Shown piece by piece: positions 52,502-61,155 of a DNA stretch of 64,000 nucleotides. Positions within the stretch are counted from its first letter, which is position 1, and every line of letters starts with the position of its first letter. The notes under the pieces were generated by a model that worked only from the letters and a program-made list of their open reading frames with translations, was not told the origin of the DNA and made no database searches. The stretch lies in assembly GCF_017876655.1 (NCBI RefSeq), contig NZ_JAGIOK010000001.1, positions 620,001-684,000 on the forward strand, given 5' to 3'. The stretch comes from Microbacterium imperiale. Lineage in GTDB: Bacteria; Actinomycetota; Actinomycetes; Actinomycetales; Microbacteriaceae. Position numbers and translations under genes: made by a program.

Positions 52502-55492
52502 TTAGGAGTAGAAGAGCTTCTCGAACACGCGGCGGGCCTGACGCGCGGCGCGCATCCAGTCCTCCTCGACCATCGTGGCCGATCTCGCAGGATATTCCAG
52601 CAATCGGCCGATCCCGTCCAGCCGCGCCCGATCGGTGGGCAGCACGTCGCTGGTCTGGCCCGAGAGCAGCGTGTTCGCCGACCGCAGGCGGCTGGCCAGC
52701 CGCCACGCCGCCGCGAGCTTGTCGGCCGCGTCCTGCGGGATCAGCTCGGCCGTCACCGCAGCCTCGAGTGCGGACATCGTCGAGGTCGTCCGCAGGCCCT
52801 CGATGCGATGGCCGTGCTCGAGCTGCAGCAGCTGCACGAGCCATTCGACGTCGCTCAGGCCCCCGGGACCGAGCTTGAGGTGGCGCGAACGGTCCTGCCC
52901 CTGCGGCAGACGCTCGCTCTCGACACGGGCCTTGATACGGCGGATCTCCCGCAGCCCCTGCGGGTCGGGCGCCTCGGGATAGCGCACGTCGTCGGCGAGC
53001 GCGAGGAAACGCTCGATGAGCGACACGCTGCCGGCGACGCCGCGAGCACGTAGCAGCGCCTGCGCCTCCCACGACAGCGACCACCGGCGGTAGTACTCGG
53101 CGTACGACTCCAGCGAACGCACGAGCGGTCCGTTGCGCCCCTCCGGCCGCAGGCCGGCGTCGAGATCGAGGGGGACGCGGTGATCCTCGGAGTAGCGCCG
53201 CACCCCGTGCACCAGCTGCAGCGCCAGCTCCTGTGCCCGCTGCGGTGCGACGCCGTTCGGATCGTAGACGTAGATGATGTCGGCATCCGACCCGAAACCG
53301 AGCTCGGCACCGCCGAAGCGCCCCATCGCGATGATCGAGAAGTCGAGGCCGTCGTCCTCCGGCGGGACGATCTCGCGGCGCACCGCCCGCAGGGTGGCCT
53401 GGATCGTCACCTCGGTGATCGTCGTCAGTCCTTCCGCGAGCTCCTCGATCGAGAGATCTCCCACCACCGCGGCCATGGCGAGACGCAGCAGCTCACGCCG
53501 ACGCAGCGCACGCACCGCCGACATCGCGTCGTCGATCGACCGGTGTCGGGTCTGGATCGCGCGCGCCTCCTCCTGCAGCACGTAGCCGGGTCGCGGACGC
53601 AGCTGCTCGCGCGAGTCGAGCCACGCGATGGACTCGGGGATCCACTCCATGAGCTCACCGACGTAGCGTGAGCCCGACAGCAGCCGGGTCAGGCTCTCTG
53701 CGGCGCCGGACGAGTCGCGCAGCATCCGCAGGAACCACGGGGTGTCGCCGAGACGCTCGCTGATGCGGCGGAAGGCCAGCAGTCCGTAATCGGGGTCGAC
53801 GCCGTCGGCGAACCACCGGATCATGACGGGCATGAGGTGACGCTGGATCACCGTCTTGCGGCTGAGCCCACTCGTCAGGGCGCCCATGTGTCGCAGCGCG
53901 CCAGCCGGATCGCGGAATCCGATCGCCGCGAGGCGGGCTTTCGCCTGCTCGGGCGAGAGGGTGTGCTCGTCCGCCGGCAATGCCGCGACGGCCGACAGCA
54001 GCGGTCGGTAGAACAGGCGGACGTGGATCTCGCGCACCTCGCGCTTGATCTCCTCCCAGGCCGCGACGACCCGGTCGGCGCTCTCGCCGATGCGCGCCGA
54101 TCGGGCGAGGATGCGCAGCGATGCGCCGTCCTCGGGCATGAGGTGGGTGCGTCGCAGCTCGCGCAGCTGCAGCCGGTGCTCCATGACGCGCAGCCGCCGG
54201 TAGTCGAGAGCGAAGTGGGCGGCATCCTCGCGTCCGATGTACCCCTGCGACACGAGAGCGTCGAGTGCGTCGAGGGTCGAGCGCTCGCGGATCCGTTCGT
54301 CGGACGCCCCGTGCACGAGCTGCAGCAGCTGGACGGTGAATTCGATGTCGCGGATGCCGCCGGGCCCGAGCTTCAGCTGACGAGCGACCTCGTCGGCGGG
54401 GATGTGCTCGGTCACGCGCTCGCGCATGCGCTGCACGCTGTCGACGAAGTTCTCGCGGGCGGCGCTGGCCCAGACGCGCGGCTGGACGGCGGCGACGTAG
54501 CGCTCGCCGAGGTCCTCGTCTCCGGCGAGGGGGCGGGCCTTCAACAGCGCCTGGAACTCCCAGCTCTTGGCCCACCGGTCGTAGTAGGCGATGTGCGACT
54601 CGAGCGTGCGCACCAGGGCGCCCTGCTTCCCTTCGGGGCGCAGATTGGGATCGACCTCCCACAGCGGCGGCTCGATCTCGACCTCCGAGATCCCGCGCAT
54701 CGTCTGCATGGCCAGGCGCGTGGCGATGTCGACCGCGCGCGCTTCGGCGACGACCGACTCATCGGTCGAGCCGCCCACGAAGATGACGTCCACGTCGCTG
54801 ACGTAGTTCAGCTCGCGGGCGCCTGACTTGCCCATGCCGATGATCGCAAGCTGCGTCGCGGCGACCTCGTCTCGGGCGAACCGTCCGGCACCGGGCACAC
54901 CGGCCACGAGCCGCGCGCGGGCCACGGCGAGCGAGGCCTCCAGCGCTGCTCCCGCCGCGTCGGCGAGTGCGGCCGCGACGGCGTGCAGGATGAGCGCGGG
55001 GTCGGACGCGCCGAGATCGAATCGGGCGATGCGTGCGAGCATCCGCCGGTAGCCGATGCGCAGAGCGACCCAGGCCTCGTCGCCCGCGGAGTCCGCGAAC
55101 CCCTCGGTCGCGCCGACGCTCGCGAGGAGGGCGTCGCGCAGCTCGTCGCGCGTCGGCAGCCCCTCGCCCTCATCCGTGAGATCGACGAGCTCGTCCGGAT
55201 GCCGGAGGTAGAACTCCGCGAAGCCCCGTGAGGCGCCGAGCACGGACCAGACGGCATCCGGGCGTCGGGCCAGCGCCTCGCGCACCGCATCGGGTGCGCG
55301 CCGCGCGATGCTCAGGAGCGCGTCCGTCGCACCGTCGGGGTCGGCCGCCAGCTCGGCACCCGAGACCAGTTCGTCGCGCGGCAGACCGGTGGCCGCCGAC
55401 AGCTCGCCGAGATGCTCGTCCGCCCGCCCGAGATCGTCGAAGCCCGCTCGCGCGAGTCCGGTCAGACCGACCGCCCGAGGTCCCCGGATCAT
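52502..55492 (-). CDS. glnE: Glutamine-synthetase adenylyltransferase/deadenylase
   Basis: 996-residue bifunctional enzyme that adds and removes AMP on a glutamine-synthetase tyrosine. Two nucleotidyltransferase domains are visible: the N-terminal one has GMGKSGARELNYVSDVDVIFV and the C-terminal one AMGRFGGAELGFGSDADIIY, each with the G-S-x9-D-x-D catalytic pattern. Helical GlnE domains lie between and after. The length matches M. tuberculosis GlnE (about 994, from memory). It starts 4 bp after the glnA2 stop, so the two are one operon. Confidence 0.95.
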   Translation of the reverse strand: MIRGPRAVGLTGLARAGFDDLGRADEHLGELSAATGLPRDELVSGAELAADPDGATDALLSIARRAPDAVREALARRPDAVWSVLGASRGFAEFYLRHPDELVDLTDEGEGLPTRDELRDALLASVGATEGFADSAGDEAWVALRIGYRRMLARIARFDLGASDPALILHAVAAALADAAGAALEASLAVARARLVAGVPGAGRFARDEVAATQLAIIGMGKSGARELNYVSDVDVIFVGGSTDESVVAEARAVDIATRLAMQTMRGISEVEIEPPLWEVDPNLRPEGKQGALVRTLESHIAYYDRWAKSWEFQALLKARPLAGDEDLGERYVAAVQPRVWASAARENFVDSVQRMRERVTEHIPADEVARQLKLGPGGIRDIEFTVQLLQLVHGASDERIRERSTLDALDALVSQGYIGREDAAHFALDYRRLRVMEHRLQLRELRRTHLMPEDGASLRILARSARIGESADRVVAAWEEIKREVREIHVRLFYRPLLSAVAALPADEHTLSPEQAKARLAAIGFRDPAGALRHMGALTSGLSRKTVIQRHLMPVMIRWFADGVDPDYGLLAFRRISERLGDTPWFLRMLRDSSGAAESLTRLLSGSRYVGELMEWIPESIAWLDSREQLRPRPGYVLQEEARAIQTRHRSIDDAMSAVRALRRRELLRLAMAAVVGDLSIEELAEGLTTITEVTIQATLRAVRREIVPPEDDGLDFSIIAMGRFGGAELGFGSDADIIYVYDPNGVAPQRAQELALQLVHGVRRYSEDHRVPLDLDAGLRPEGRNGPLVRSLESYAEYYRRWSLSWEAQALLRARGVAGSVSLIERFLALADDVRYPEAPDPQGLREIRRIKARVESERLPQGQDRSRHLKLGPGGLSDVEWLVQLLQLEHGHRIEGLRTTSTMSALEAAVTAELIPQDAADKLAAAWRLASRLRSANTLLSGQTSDVLPTDRARLDGIGRLLEYPARSATMVEEDWMRAARQARRVFEKLFYS

Positions 55493-55496
55493 GGCC

Positions 55497-56834
55497 TCAG
55501 AGCATCTCCAGATTGCTCTTGAGCTCGAACGGCGTCACCTGGGCGCGGTAGTTCTGCCACTCGCGCCGCTTGTTCAGCAGAACGTAGTTGAAGACCTGCT
55601 CACCCAGCGTCTCGGCGACGAGCTCGGACTCCTCCATGTACTCGAGCGCGTGGTCGAGGCTCGCCGGCAGCGGCGCGTAGCCGAGGGCACGCCGTTCGGC
55701 ATCCGTGAGCGACCAGACGTTGTCTTCGGCCTCGGAGGGCAGCTCGTAGCCTTCCTCGATGCCCTTGAGGCCCGCGGCCAGCAGCAGCGCGTACGCGAGG
55801 TACGGGTTGGCGGCCGAGTCGAGGGCGCGGTACTCGACGCGCGAGGACTGGCTCTTGTTCGGCTTGTACATCGGCACGCGGACGAGGGCCGAACGGTTGT
55901 TGTGCCCCCACGTGATGAAGCTCGGGGCCTCGTCGCCGCCCCAGAGCCGCTTGTACGAATTGACGAACTGGTTCGTGACGGCGGAGATCTCGTTCGCGTG
56001 GCGCAGCAGGCCGGCGATGAACTGGCGTCCCGTCTGCGAGAGCTGGTACTGCGCGCCCTCTTCGTAGAACGCGTTCACATCGCCCTCGAACAGGGACATG
56101 TGCGTGTGCATGCCGCTTCCGGGGTGGCCGCCGAGGGGCTTGGGCATGAACGTCGCGTACACGCCCTGCTCGATCGCCACCTCCTTGATGACGGTGCGGA
56201 ACGTCATGATGTTGTCGGCCGTCGCGAGAGCATCGGCGTAGCGCAGGTCGATCTCGTTCTGGCCGGGGCCGCCCTCGTGGTGGCTGTACTCGACCGAGAT
56301 GCCCAGGTCTTCCAGCATCCGCACCGACCGGCGTCGGAAGTCGTGGGCCGTGCCGCCGGGGACGTTGTCGAAGTAGCCGGCCGAGTCGACGGGCTCGGGA
56401 CCGTCGGGGCCGTAGCTCGACGACTTCAGCAGGTAGAACTCGATCTCGGGATGCGTGTAGAAGGTGAAGCCGGCGTCGGCGGCCTTCGCGAGCGAGCGCT
56501 TGAGCACGTTGCGCGGGTCGGCGACCGCGGGCTGACCGTCCGGGGTCGTGATGTCGCAGAACATGCGGGCGGTGGGATCGACCTCACCACGCCACGGCAG
56601 CAGCTGGAAAGTGGTCGGATCGGGATGCGCGAGCAGATCCGACTCGTAGGTGCGGGTCAGGCCCTCGATCGCCGAGCCGTCGAAGCCCAGCCCCTCCGCG
56701 AAGGCGCCCTCGACCTCGGCGGGCGCGATCGCGACCGACTTGAGGGTGCCGATCACGTCGGTGAACCAGAGCCGGACGAACTTGACGCCTCGCTCCTCGA
56801 TCGTGCGCAGTACGAAGTCCCGCTGCTTGTCCAT
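55497..56834 (-). CDS. glnA2: Glutamine synthetase GlnA2
   Basis: 445-residue glutamine-synthetase homologue. It shows FDGSAIEG, HPEIEFYLL, HEGGPGQNEIDL, GSGMHTHMSLF and NRSALVRVP. The segment that would carry the adenylylation tyrosine reads EEGYELPSEAEDNVW, unlike the consensus, so it is probably not an AMPylation target although its operon encodes GlnE. ATG 56834 follows GGAGAGG; nine more codons upstream are in frame but nonconserved. A TAGTCT box lies upstream. The enzyme could supply a secondary or polyamine-type activity; not resolved here. Confidence 0.9.
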   Translation of the reverse strand: MDKQRDFVLRTIEERGVKFVRLWFTDVIGTLKSVAIAPAEVEGAFAEGLGFDGSAIEGLTRTYESDLLAHPDPTTFQLLPWRGEVDPTARMFCDITTPDGQPAVADPRNVLKRSLAKAADAGFTFYTHPEIEFYLLKSSSYGPDGPEPVDSAGYFDNVPGGTAHDFRRRSVRMLEDLGISVEYSHHEGGPGQNEIDLRYADALATADNIMTFRTVIKEVAIEQGVYATFMPKPLGGHPGSGMHTHMSLFEGDVNAFYEEGAQYQLSQTGRQFIAGLLRHANEISAVTNQFVNSYKRLWGGDEAPSFITWGHNNRSALVRVPMYKPNKSQSSRVEYRALDSAANPYLAYALLLAAGLKGIEEGYELPSEAEDNVWSLTDAERRALGYAPLPASLDHALEYMEESELVAETLGEQVFNYVLLNKRREWQNYRAQVTPFELKSNLEML

Positions 56835-56866
56835 CGCGTCCTCTCCGAGACAGGGTCGCAACCAGA

Positions 56867-57088
56867 CTACTGGCGGCGAGCGCCCTCCGACGGCGGGGTG
56901 CCCCAGTCGTCGTCACGAGCCTCGTCCTCGCGCCAGGCCTGGGCCCGCTGAGCCATGATCTCCGGTGCCCGCGCCGCCTCGTCGGCGGTCGCGAAGGGGC
57001 CGGCGCGGTCGGCGCCCGGGGACTGCTTGCCCCGCTCCACCTGACGCGTCACGAGGTTGTACCAGAACTCGCCGTCGCTCGCGGGCAT
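56867..57088 (-). CDS. Small SPOR-like protein
   Basis: 73-residue soluble protein resembling short actinobacterial proteins labelled SPOR-domain-containing. The pattern is EFWYNLVTRQVERGKQSPGADRAGPFATADEAARA, then a charged helix and an Asp/Pro tail. GAGGAG 7 nt before the ATG gives a good ribosome site. It is the first gene upstream of glnA2 on the same strand. Whether it has any peptidoglycan-binding role as true SPOR domains do is unknown. Confidence 0.75.
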   Translation of the reverse strand: MPASDGEFWYNLVTRQVERGKQSPGADRAGPFATADEAARAPEIMAQRAQAWREDEARDDDWGTPPSEGARRQ

Positions 57089-57152
57089 GATGGCTCCTCA
57101 CTGCGCCTGGGCGGCGCTCAGCCCGAGCCTAATCCGGCGGGCGCCCGGTCGA

Positions 57153-57158
57153 TAGGCT
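57153..57158 (+). promoter_or_regulatory. -10 box of ppgK
   Basis: TAGGCT, 6 nt (GGGCGC) before ATG 57165. Predicts a leaderless transcript. Confidence 0.55.
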
Positions 57159-57164
57159 GGGCGC

Positions 57165-57989
57165 ATGAGTGCGAACGCGACGCGAGCTGTCGGAGTGGAC
57201 ATCGGCGGAACCGGGATCAAGGGAGCCGTCGTCGACCTCTCGACGGGCACGCTGCTGACCGACCGGATCAAGGTGCCGACTCCGCGCGGCGCCGAACCCG
57301 AAGAAGTCCTGGCAGCGGTGAAGGTCGTGCTCGACCGACTCGAGGTGGCCGACGCCCCCGACGTGCCGCTGGGTGTCGCATTCCCCGCCATCGTGAAGCA
57401 CGGACGAACGCTCTCCGCCGCGAACGTCGCCGACACCTGGATCGACTTCGAGGCCGAGCACTTCTTCGAGACCGGACTCGGGCGGCAGATCCACTTCGCC
57501 AACGACGCGGATGTCGCCGGCGTCGCCGAACTGCGCTACGGCGCCGCGCGCGGACAGGACGGCCTCGTCATCCTCACCACGCTCGGCACCGGAATCGGTT
57601 CGGCGATGATCTACAACGGCGTGCTGATCCCCAACTCCGAGCTCGGCCATGTACACCGCGCGAAGCACGGCAAGGATGCCGAGGCCTGGGCGGCGTACTC
57701 GGCCATGGAGCGCGACGAGCTCGACTGGCCCGAGTGGGCCGAGCGGCTGCAGTGGTACTACAGCCACATCGAGTTCCTCTTCTCGCCCGACCTGTTCGTC
57801 GTCGGCGGCGGCGTCTCGAAGCACGCCGACAAGTTCCTGCCGCTGCTCGACCTGAAGACGCCGATCGTCCCGGCCGTGCACCGGAACAATGCGGGCATCA
57901 TCGGCGCCGCGGCCCTCGCCCTCGCCGGCGAGCAGCCGGGCGCGCTCGACAAGACGACCGAAGACCTCGCCGCCACGACCGCGGAGTGA
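57165..57989 (+). CDS. ppgK: Polyphosphate glucokinase
   Basis: 274-residue ROK-family kinase that phosphorylates glucose using polyphosphate (and often ATP). The phosphate-binding loop DIGGTGIKGAVVD (11-23), the sugar-binding NDADVAGVAE, the adenosine-phosphate loop LTTLGTGIGSAM, and the PpgK-type ELGHVHRAKHGKDAEAW are present; the last distinguishes strict polyphosphate glucokinases from other ROK kinases. Its start is fixed by a TAGGCT box 6 nt upstream. It is convergent with rnpB and divergent from the small SPOR-like gene. Confidence 0.93.
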   Translation: MSANATRAVGVDIGGTGIKGAVVDLSTGTLLTDRIKVPTPRGAEPEEVLAAVKVVLDRLEVADAPDVPLGVAFPAIVKHGRTLSAANVADTWIDFEAEHFFETGLGRQIHFANDADVAGVAELRYGAARGQDGLVILTTLGTGIGSAMIYNGVLIPNSELGHVHRAKHGKDAEAWAAYSAMERDELDWPEWAERLQWYYSHIEFLFSPDLFVVGGGVSKHADKFLPLLDLKTPIVPAVHRNNAGIIGAAALALAGEQPGALDKTTEDLAATTAE

Positions 57990-58015
57990 GGTCCGTGGCG
58001 AGGTCACGGGCCTCG

Positions 58016-58073
58016 GGCGCACTTCGGCGCGTCAGGCGCGAATCGAACCGCGCCTGACGGTCGCAAGTGCGCC
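58016..58073. terminator. Long interrupted stem-loop between ppgK and rnpB
   Basis: Outer 9-bp stem (GGCGCACTT / AAGTGCGCC) and inner 11-bp stem (CGTCAGGCGCG / CGCGCCTGACG) with a 5-nt internal gap on each side. It separates two convergent transcription units. No strong T-run. Confidence 0.55.
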
Positions 58074-58111
58074 TCACTCGAGGCATGCCCGCGGCACGGT
58101 CAGGCGGATAA

Positions 58112-58478
58112 GGCGAATGGGCCGGCCTGTACGCCGGGTTCTGTCCGGGGGCGTGAGCCCCGTGGACGGCCATCTCTCTCGGCGACACGTTGCCGTGCCG
58201 CTCCAGCGGTCTACCCGGGGACTCGGCGGACCGCGTCTGCATCCCCTGTCTGACCTTGCTCCGGACGAGGTTTACCGTGCGGGTCGTGTCACCACGACCC
58301 CGGTGGTCTCTTACACCACCCTTTCACCCTTACCGACGTGAACGCCGGCGGTCTGCTCTCTGTGGCACTGTCTCGCGGATCACTCCGGGTGGGTGTTACC
58401 CACCGTCCTGTCCTGTGGAGCCCGGACGTTCCTCGGTGCGGTTGCCCGCCACGCGACCGTCCAGCCGACCCATTCGCC
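58112..58478 (-). ncRNA. rnpB: RNase P RNA component
   Basis: Catalytic RNA that removes tRNA 5' leaders. The 5' and 3' ends pair in P1 (GCGAATGGG with CCCATTCGC); the conserved 3' part with ACAGAACCCGGCGTAC and the central CGGACGTTCC/CTCCACAGGAC region mark a bacterial type A RNA. A TAGACT box lies at 58489-58484 on the minus strand, 5 nt before the RNA 5' end. It is flanked by ppgK and the polymerase gene. Confidence 0.93.
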
Positions 58479-58483
58479 CGTCG

Positions 58484-58489
58484 AGTCTA
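58484..58489 (-). promoter_or_regulatory. -10 box of rnpB
   Basis: TAGACT on the minus strand, with initiation predicted at about 58477-58478, where P1 begins. Confidence 0.6.
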
Positions 58490-58515
58490 GCCGCCGGGTC
58501 GCGCGGGCTCCGCCG

Positions 58516-60204
58516 TCAGCTCTTGTCGGCGGATGCCGCGATGCGCACGTCCAGTCGGAAGTCGAGCGGGAACGAGCCGAAGAGCAGACGGCCCGCGGCA
58601 TCCGCGGCTTCGCGCACGGCCTCGGCTGCCGCCTCGGCGTGATCGACCGGGGCGTGGACGATGATCTCGTCGTGCAGGAAGAACGCCAGATGCGCGCGCC
58701 CCGTCACCGGATTCTCGCCGGCGGCGGGGAACTCCGCGAGGCGTCGTCGCAGGTCGGCGAGCCACGCGAGGGCCCATTCGGCCGCCGTCCCCTGCACAAC
58801 GAAGTTGCGGGTGAAGCGGCCGCGTTCGCGCGCGCGTGACCGAGCGAAGGCTCGGACCGCATCGGATGCCTCCGGCTCGGCGGCATCCGCCTGGAGCTCG
58901 CGCCACGCGGCGGAGGGCTCCGGGCTCGTGCGTCCCAGCAGTGTGCGGACGGATCCGCCGTCCTCCCCCACGCGCGCGGCGTCGTCGACGAGGGCCATGG
59001 CGCGCGGGTAGGCCCGCCGCAGCGACGGAACGAGTCGCCCGCTGTCGCCGCTCGTCGCGCCGTACATCGCCCCCAGCAGGGCCATCTTGGCCTCCTGCCG
59101 GTTGGAGACGGTGCCCCGCGCGACGATTCCCTCATACAGATCACGGCCGCGCGCGGCCTCGGCGAGCGCGAGGTCGCCGGACATCGCCGCGAGGATGCGG
59201 GGCTCGAGCTGCGCGACGTCGGCGACGACGAGCGTCCACCCCTCGTCCGCGCGCACGGCGGGGCGCAGCATCCGCGGCAGCTGCAGGGCTCCCCCGCCCG
59301 ACGAAGCCCACCGCCCGGTGACGACACCGCCCGGCACGTACACAGGTCGGAAGCGATCGACCGGGATCCATTCGTCCATCCACGCCCACCCGTTGGCGCT
59401 GAGCAATCGCATGGCGCGCTTGTACGCCAGCAGAGGCTCGATGACGGGATGGTCGTGGCGTCGGAGCTCCCACTTGCTCGTGGACTCCACGAGCACCCCC
59501 ACCCGGTGCAGCGAACGCAGCAGTCGGGGGTGCGAATCGAGACTGGCGGCCGGGTCGGCGAGCTCGGCGCGCACCCGTTCGGCGAGCTCGCGCACCCGGC
59601 TCGGCAGCTCTCCGGGCCGCGGACGCGGACCCAGGGCGTCGGTGAGGATCGCGTCGTGCACGTCGCGGCTCCACGGGACGCCGGCGGCGTGCAGCTCCAC
59701 CGCGACGAGCGCACCGGCCGACTCCGCGGCGGTCAGCAGGCGCAGCCTCGCCGGATCCGTCGCGCCCGCGACGGCGCGGGCTTGGCGCGCGAACTCGGCC
59801 AGTGTCGAGTCCAGGTCTCGCGGGATGGCGTCGGCGGCGGGCTCGAGCGCGAACAGGACGTCTCGCTCGGCCGTCGGGTCAGCGGAGGCGGCGTCCCACG
59901 CGGTCGCGGCCCGAAGGCCGGCGGCATCCGTCACGAGGGAGCTGTCGCGCAGGATCGCATGGCACAGCCGAACGTCGTGGCACCGGTCGACCCGCACGCC
60001 CGCGGCGAGGAGGTCGGGGTACCACGCCGTCGTGTCGGACCAGACCCAGCGGGCATCGGGCTCGGCCGCCACCTCCTGCGCGAGCTGCGCCGCGGCGACG
60101 ACGCGTCGCTCGATCACCGACCCGGTCGCGTCCACGACCGCCACGTCGACGCCCCCGTCGCTGCCGCGTCCGACCGCGCGCCAGTGGGCGCGGGCCGCGG
60201 TCAT
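58516..60204 (-). CDS. Short family A DNA polymerase with degenerate exonuclease domain
   Basis: 562-residue PolI-like protein, much shorter than full PolA (about 880-930). The N-terminal 5' nuclease is absent. Residues 1-150 occupy the 3'-5' exonuclease position but lack a clear D-x-E. The polymerase domain has motif A VVADVAQLEPR (D329), motif B RQEAKMALLGAMYG (R369 to Y381) and motif C FFLHDEIIVHAP (H511-E513), so it may still be catalytic. It is common in actinobacteria as a second family A polymerase; its role, perhaps in repair, is not established. Confidence 0.82.
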   Translation of the reverse strand: MTAARAHWRAVGRGSDGGVDVAVVDATGSVIERRVVAAAQLAQEVAAEPDARWVWSDTTAWYPDLLAAGVRVDRCHDVRLCHAILRDSSLVTDAAGLRAATAWDAASADPTAERDVLFALEPAADAIPRDLDSTLAEFARQARAVAGATDPARLRLLTAAESAGALVAVELHAAGVPWSRDVHDAILTDALGPRPRPGELPSRVRELAERVRAELADPAASLDSHPRLLRSLHRVGVLVESTSKWELRRHDHPVIEPLLAYKRAMRLLSANGWAWMDEWIPVDRFRPVYVPGGVVTGRWASSGGGALQLPRMLRPAVRADEGWTLVVADVAQLEPRILAAMSGDLALAEAARGRDLYEGIVARGTVSNRQEAKMALLGAMYGATSGDSGRLVPSLRRAYPRAMALVDDAARVGEDGGSVRTLLGRTSPEPSAAWRELQADAAEPEASDAVRAFARSRARERGRFTRNFVVQGTAAEWALAWLADLRRRLAEFPAAGENPVTGRAHLAFFLHDEIIVHAPVDHAEAAAEAVREAADAAGRLLFGSFPLDFRLDVRIAASADKS

Positions 60205-60211
60205 CGTCGGA

Positions 60212-60943
60212 TCACAGACCGGATTCGTCGGTGCGCACGAGGATGCACCCGCACTGCGGGCACGTCACGACCTCGTCGGCGGCGGCCTGCGCGATCGCCT
60301 TCAGGTCGGTGCCCGAGAGCTCCATGTTGCAGCCGCCGCACGTCCGGCGGCTCAGCAGCCCGGCGCCCGGCGTGCGCTCCGCGAGCGACTCGTACCGCGC
60401 GAGCAGGTCGCCCGGCACACGGGCCGCGATGGCGGCGCGGTCGCGCGTCGCGGCATCTCGCCGCGCCTGCGCCTCGGCCACCGCCGCCTTGCCGTCGGCG
60501 CTGAGCCGGCCGCCCTCGGCGTTGACCTCTGCGATGAGCGCCTGCTGGGCGGCGACGGCGGCCTCGGCGGCCTCGAGTCGCTCCATCGCGGCCAGCTGAG
60601 CGTCCTCGAGCTCGCTCTTGCGCCGCGCGAGCGAGGCGATCTCGTGCTCGAGCCCCTGCGCGTCCTTCGGGCTGGAGGTCGCCGCGAGCCGCTCGGCATC
60701 GCGCGCGGCACGCGCATCGACGACGGTGACGTCGGACGCGATGCGACCGAGCTCGGCCTGGATGTCGTCGCGCGTGCCGAGCAGGCCGGTGAGCTCGACC
60801 GACAGCTCCTGACGGCGCGCGAGAAGCTCCTGCACGCGCTTGGCCTGAGCCGGATTGCGCATCGCCGCCTCGGCACCGCGGGCCTGCGCGTCGAGCCGGA
60901 CGAGATCCAGAAGCAGCAGCTGGTCTGCGGGGGTGGCGTTCAT
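60212..60943 (-). CDS. C4-type zinc-ribbon coiled-coil protein
   Basis: 243-residue protein: a long coiled coil (about 10-170) with regular Ala/Leu/Arg/Glu heptads, then a zinc ribbon with two Cys pairs, RTCGGCNMELS and VTCPQCGCILV. The family is conserved in actinobacteria (Rv2229c-like, from memory). ATG 60943 is chosen because the frame upstream runs into tRNA-Val(TAC). Its stop lies 7 bp upstream of the polymerase gene, so both may share a transcript. Function unknown. Confidence 0.86.
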   Translation of the reverse strand: MNATPADQLLLLDLVRLDAQARGAEAAMRNPAQAKRVQELLARRQELSVELTGLLGTRDDIQAELGRIASDVTVVDARAARDAERLAATSSPKDAQGLEHEIASLARRKSELEDAQLAAMERLEAAEAAVAAQQALIAEVNAEGGRLSADGKAAVAEAQARRDAATRDRAAIAARVPGDLLARYESLAERTPGAGLLSRRTCGGCNMELSGTDLKAIAQAAADEVVTCPQCGCILVRTDESGL

Positions 60944-60944
60944 G

Positions 60945-61018
60945 TGGGCCCAGAGAGACTCGAACTCCCGACCCCCTCGGTGTAAACGAGGTGCTCTAAC
61001 CAACTGAGCTATAGGCCC
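60945..61018 (-). tRNA. tRNA-Val (TAC)
   Basis: Acceptor stem GGGCCTA / TGGGCCC (with a G-T pair), discriminator A; D arm AGCTCAGTTGGTTAGAGC; anticodon stem CCTCG/CGAGG around TTTACAC, giving TAC. CCA is not encoded. It lies 1 bp upstream of the zinc-ribbon gene start. Confidence 0.93.
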
Positions 61019-61060
61019 CTCCTGTCAGTCTACGAGAGCGCCGACACCTCGGAGCGTGGG

Positions 61061-61066
61061 TAGGCT
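61061..61066 (+). promoter_or_regulatory. -10 box of aceE
   Basis: TAGGCT about 89 bp before GTG 61156. The leader would be about 80 nt with AAAGG 7 nt before the start. Confidence 0.45.
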
Positions 61067-61155
61067 GTCGTGCGGTGCTTGTGCGCGCCCGACAACGCCC
61101 GCGCACGGCCCGTGGTGATTACCTGGCACGATCTGCCATACGAGAAAGGTCGCCC

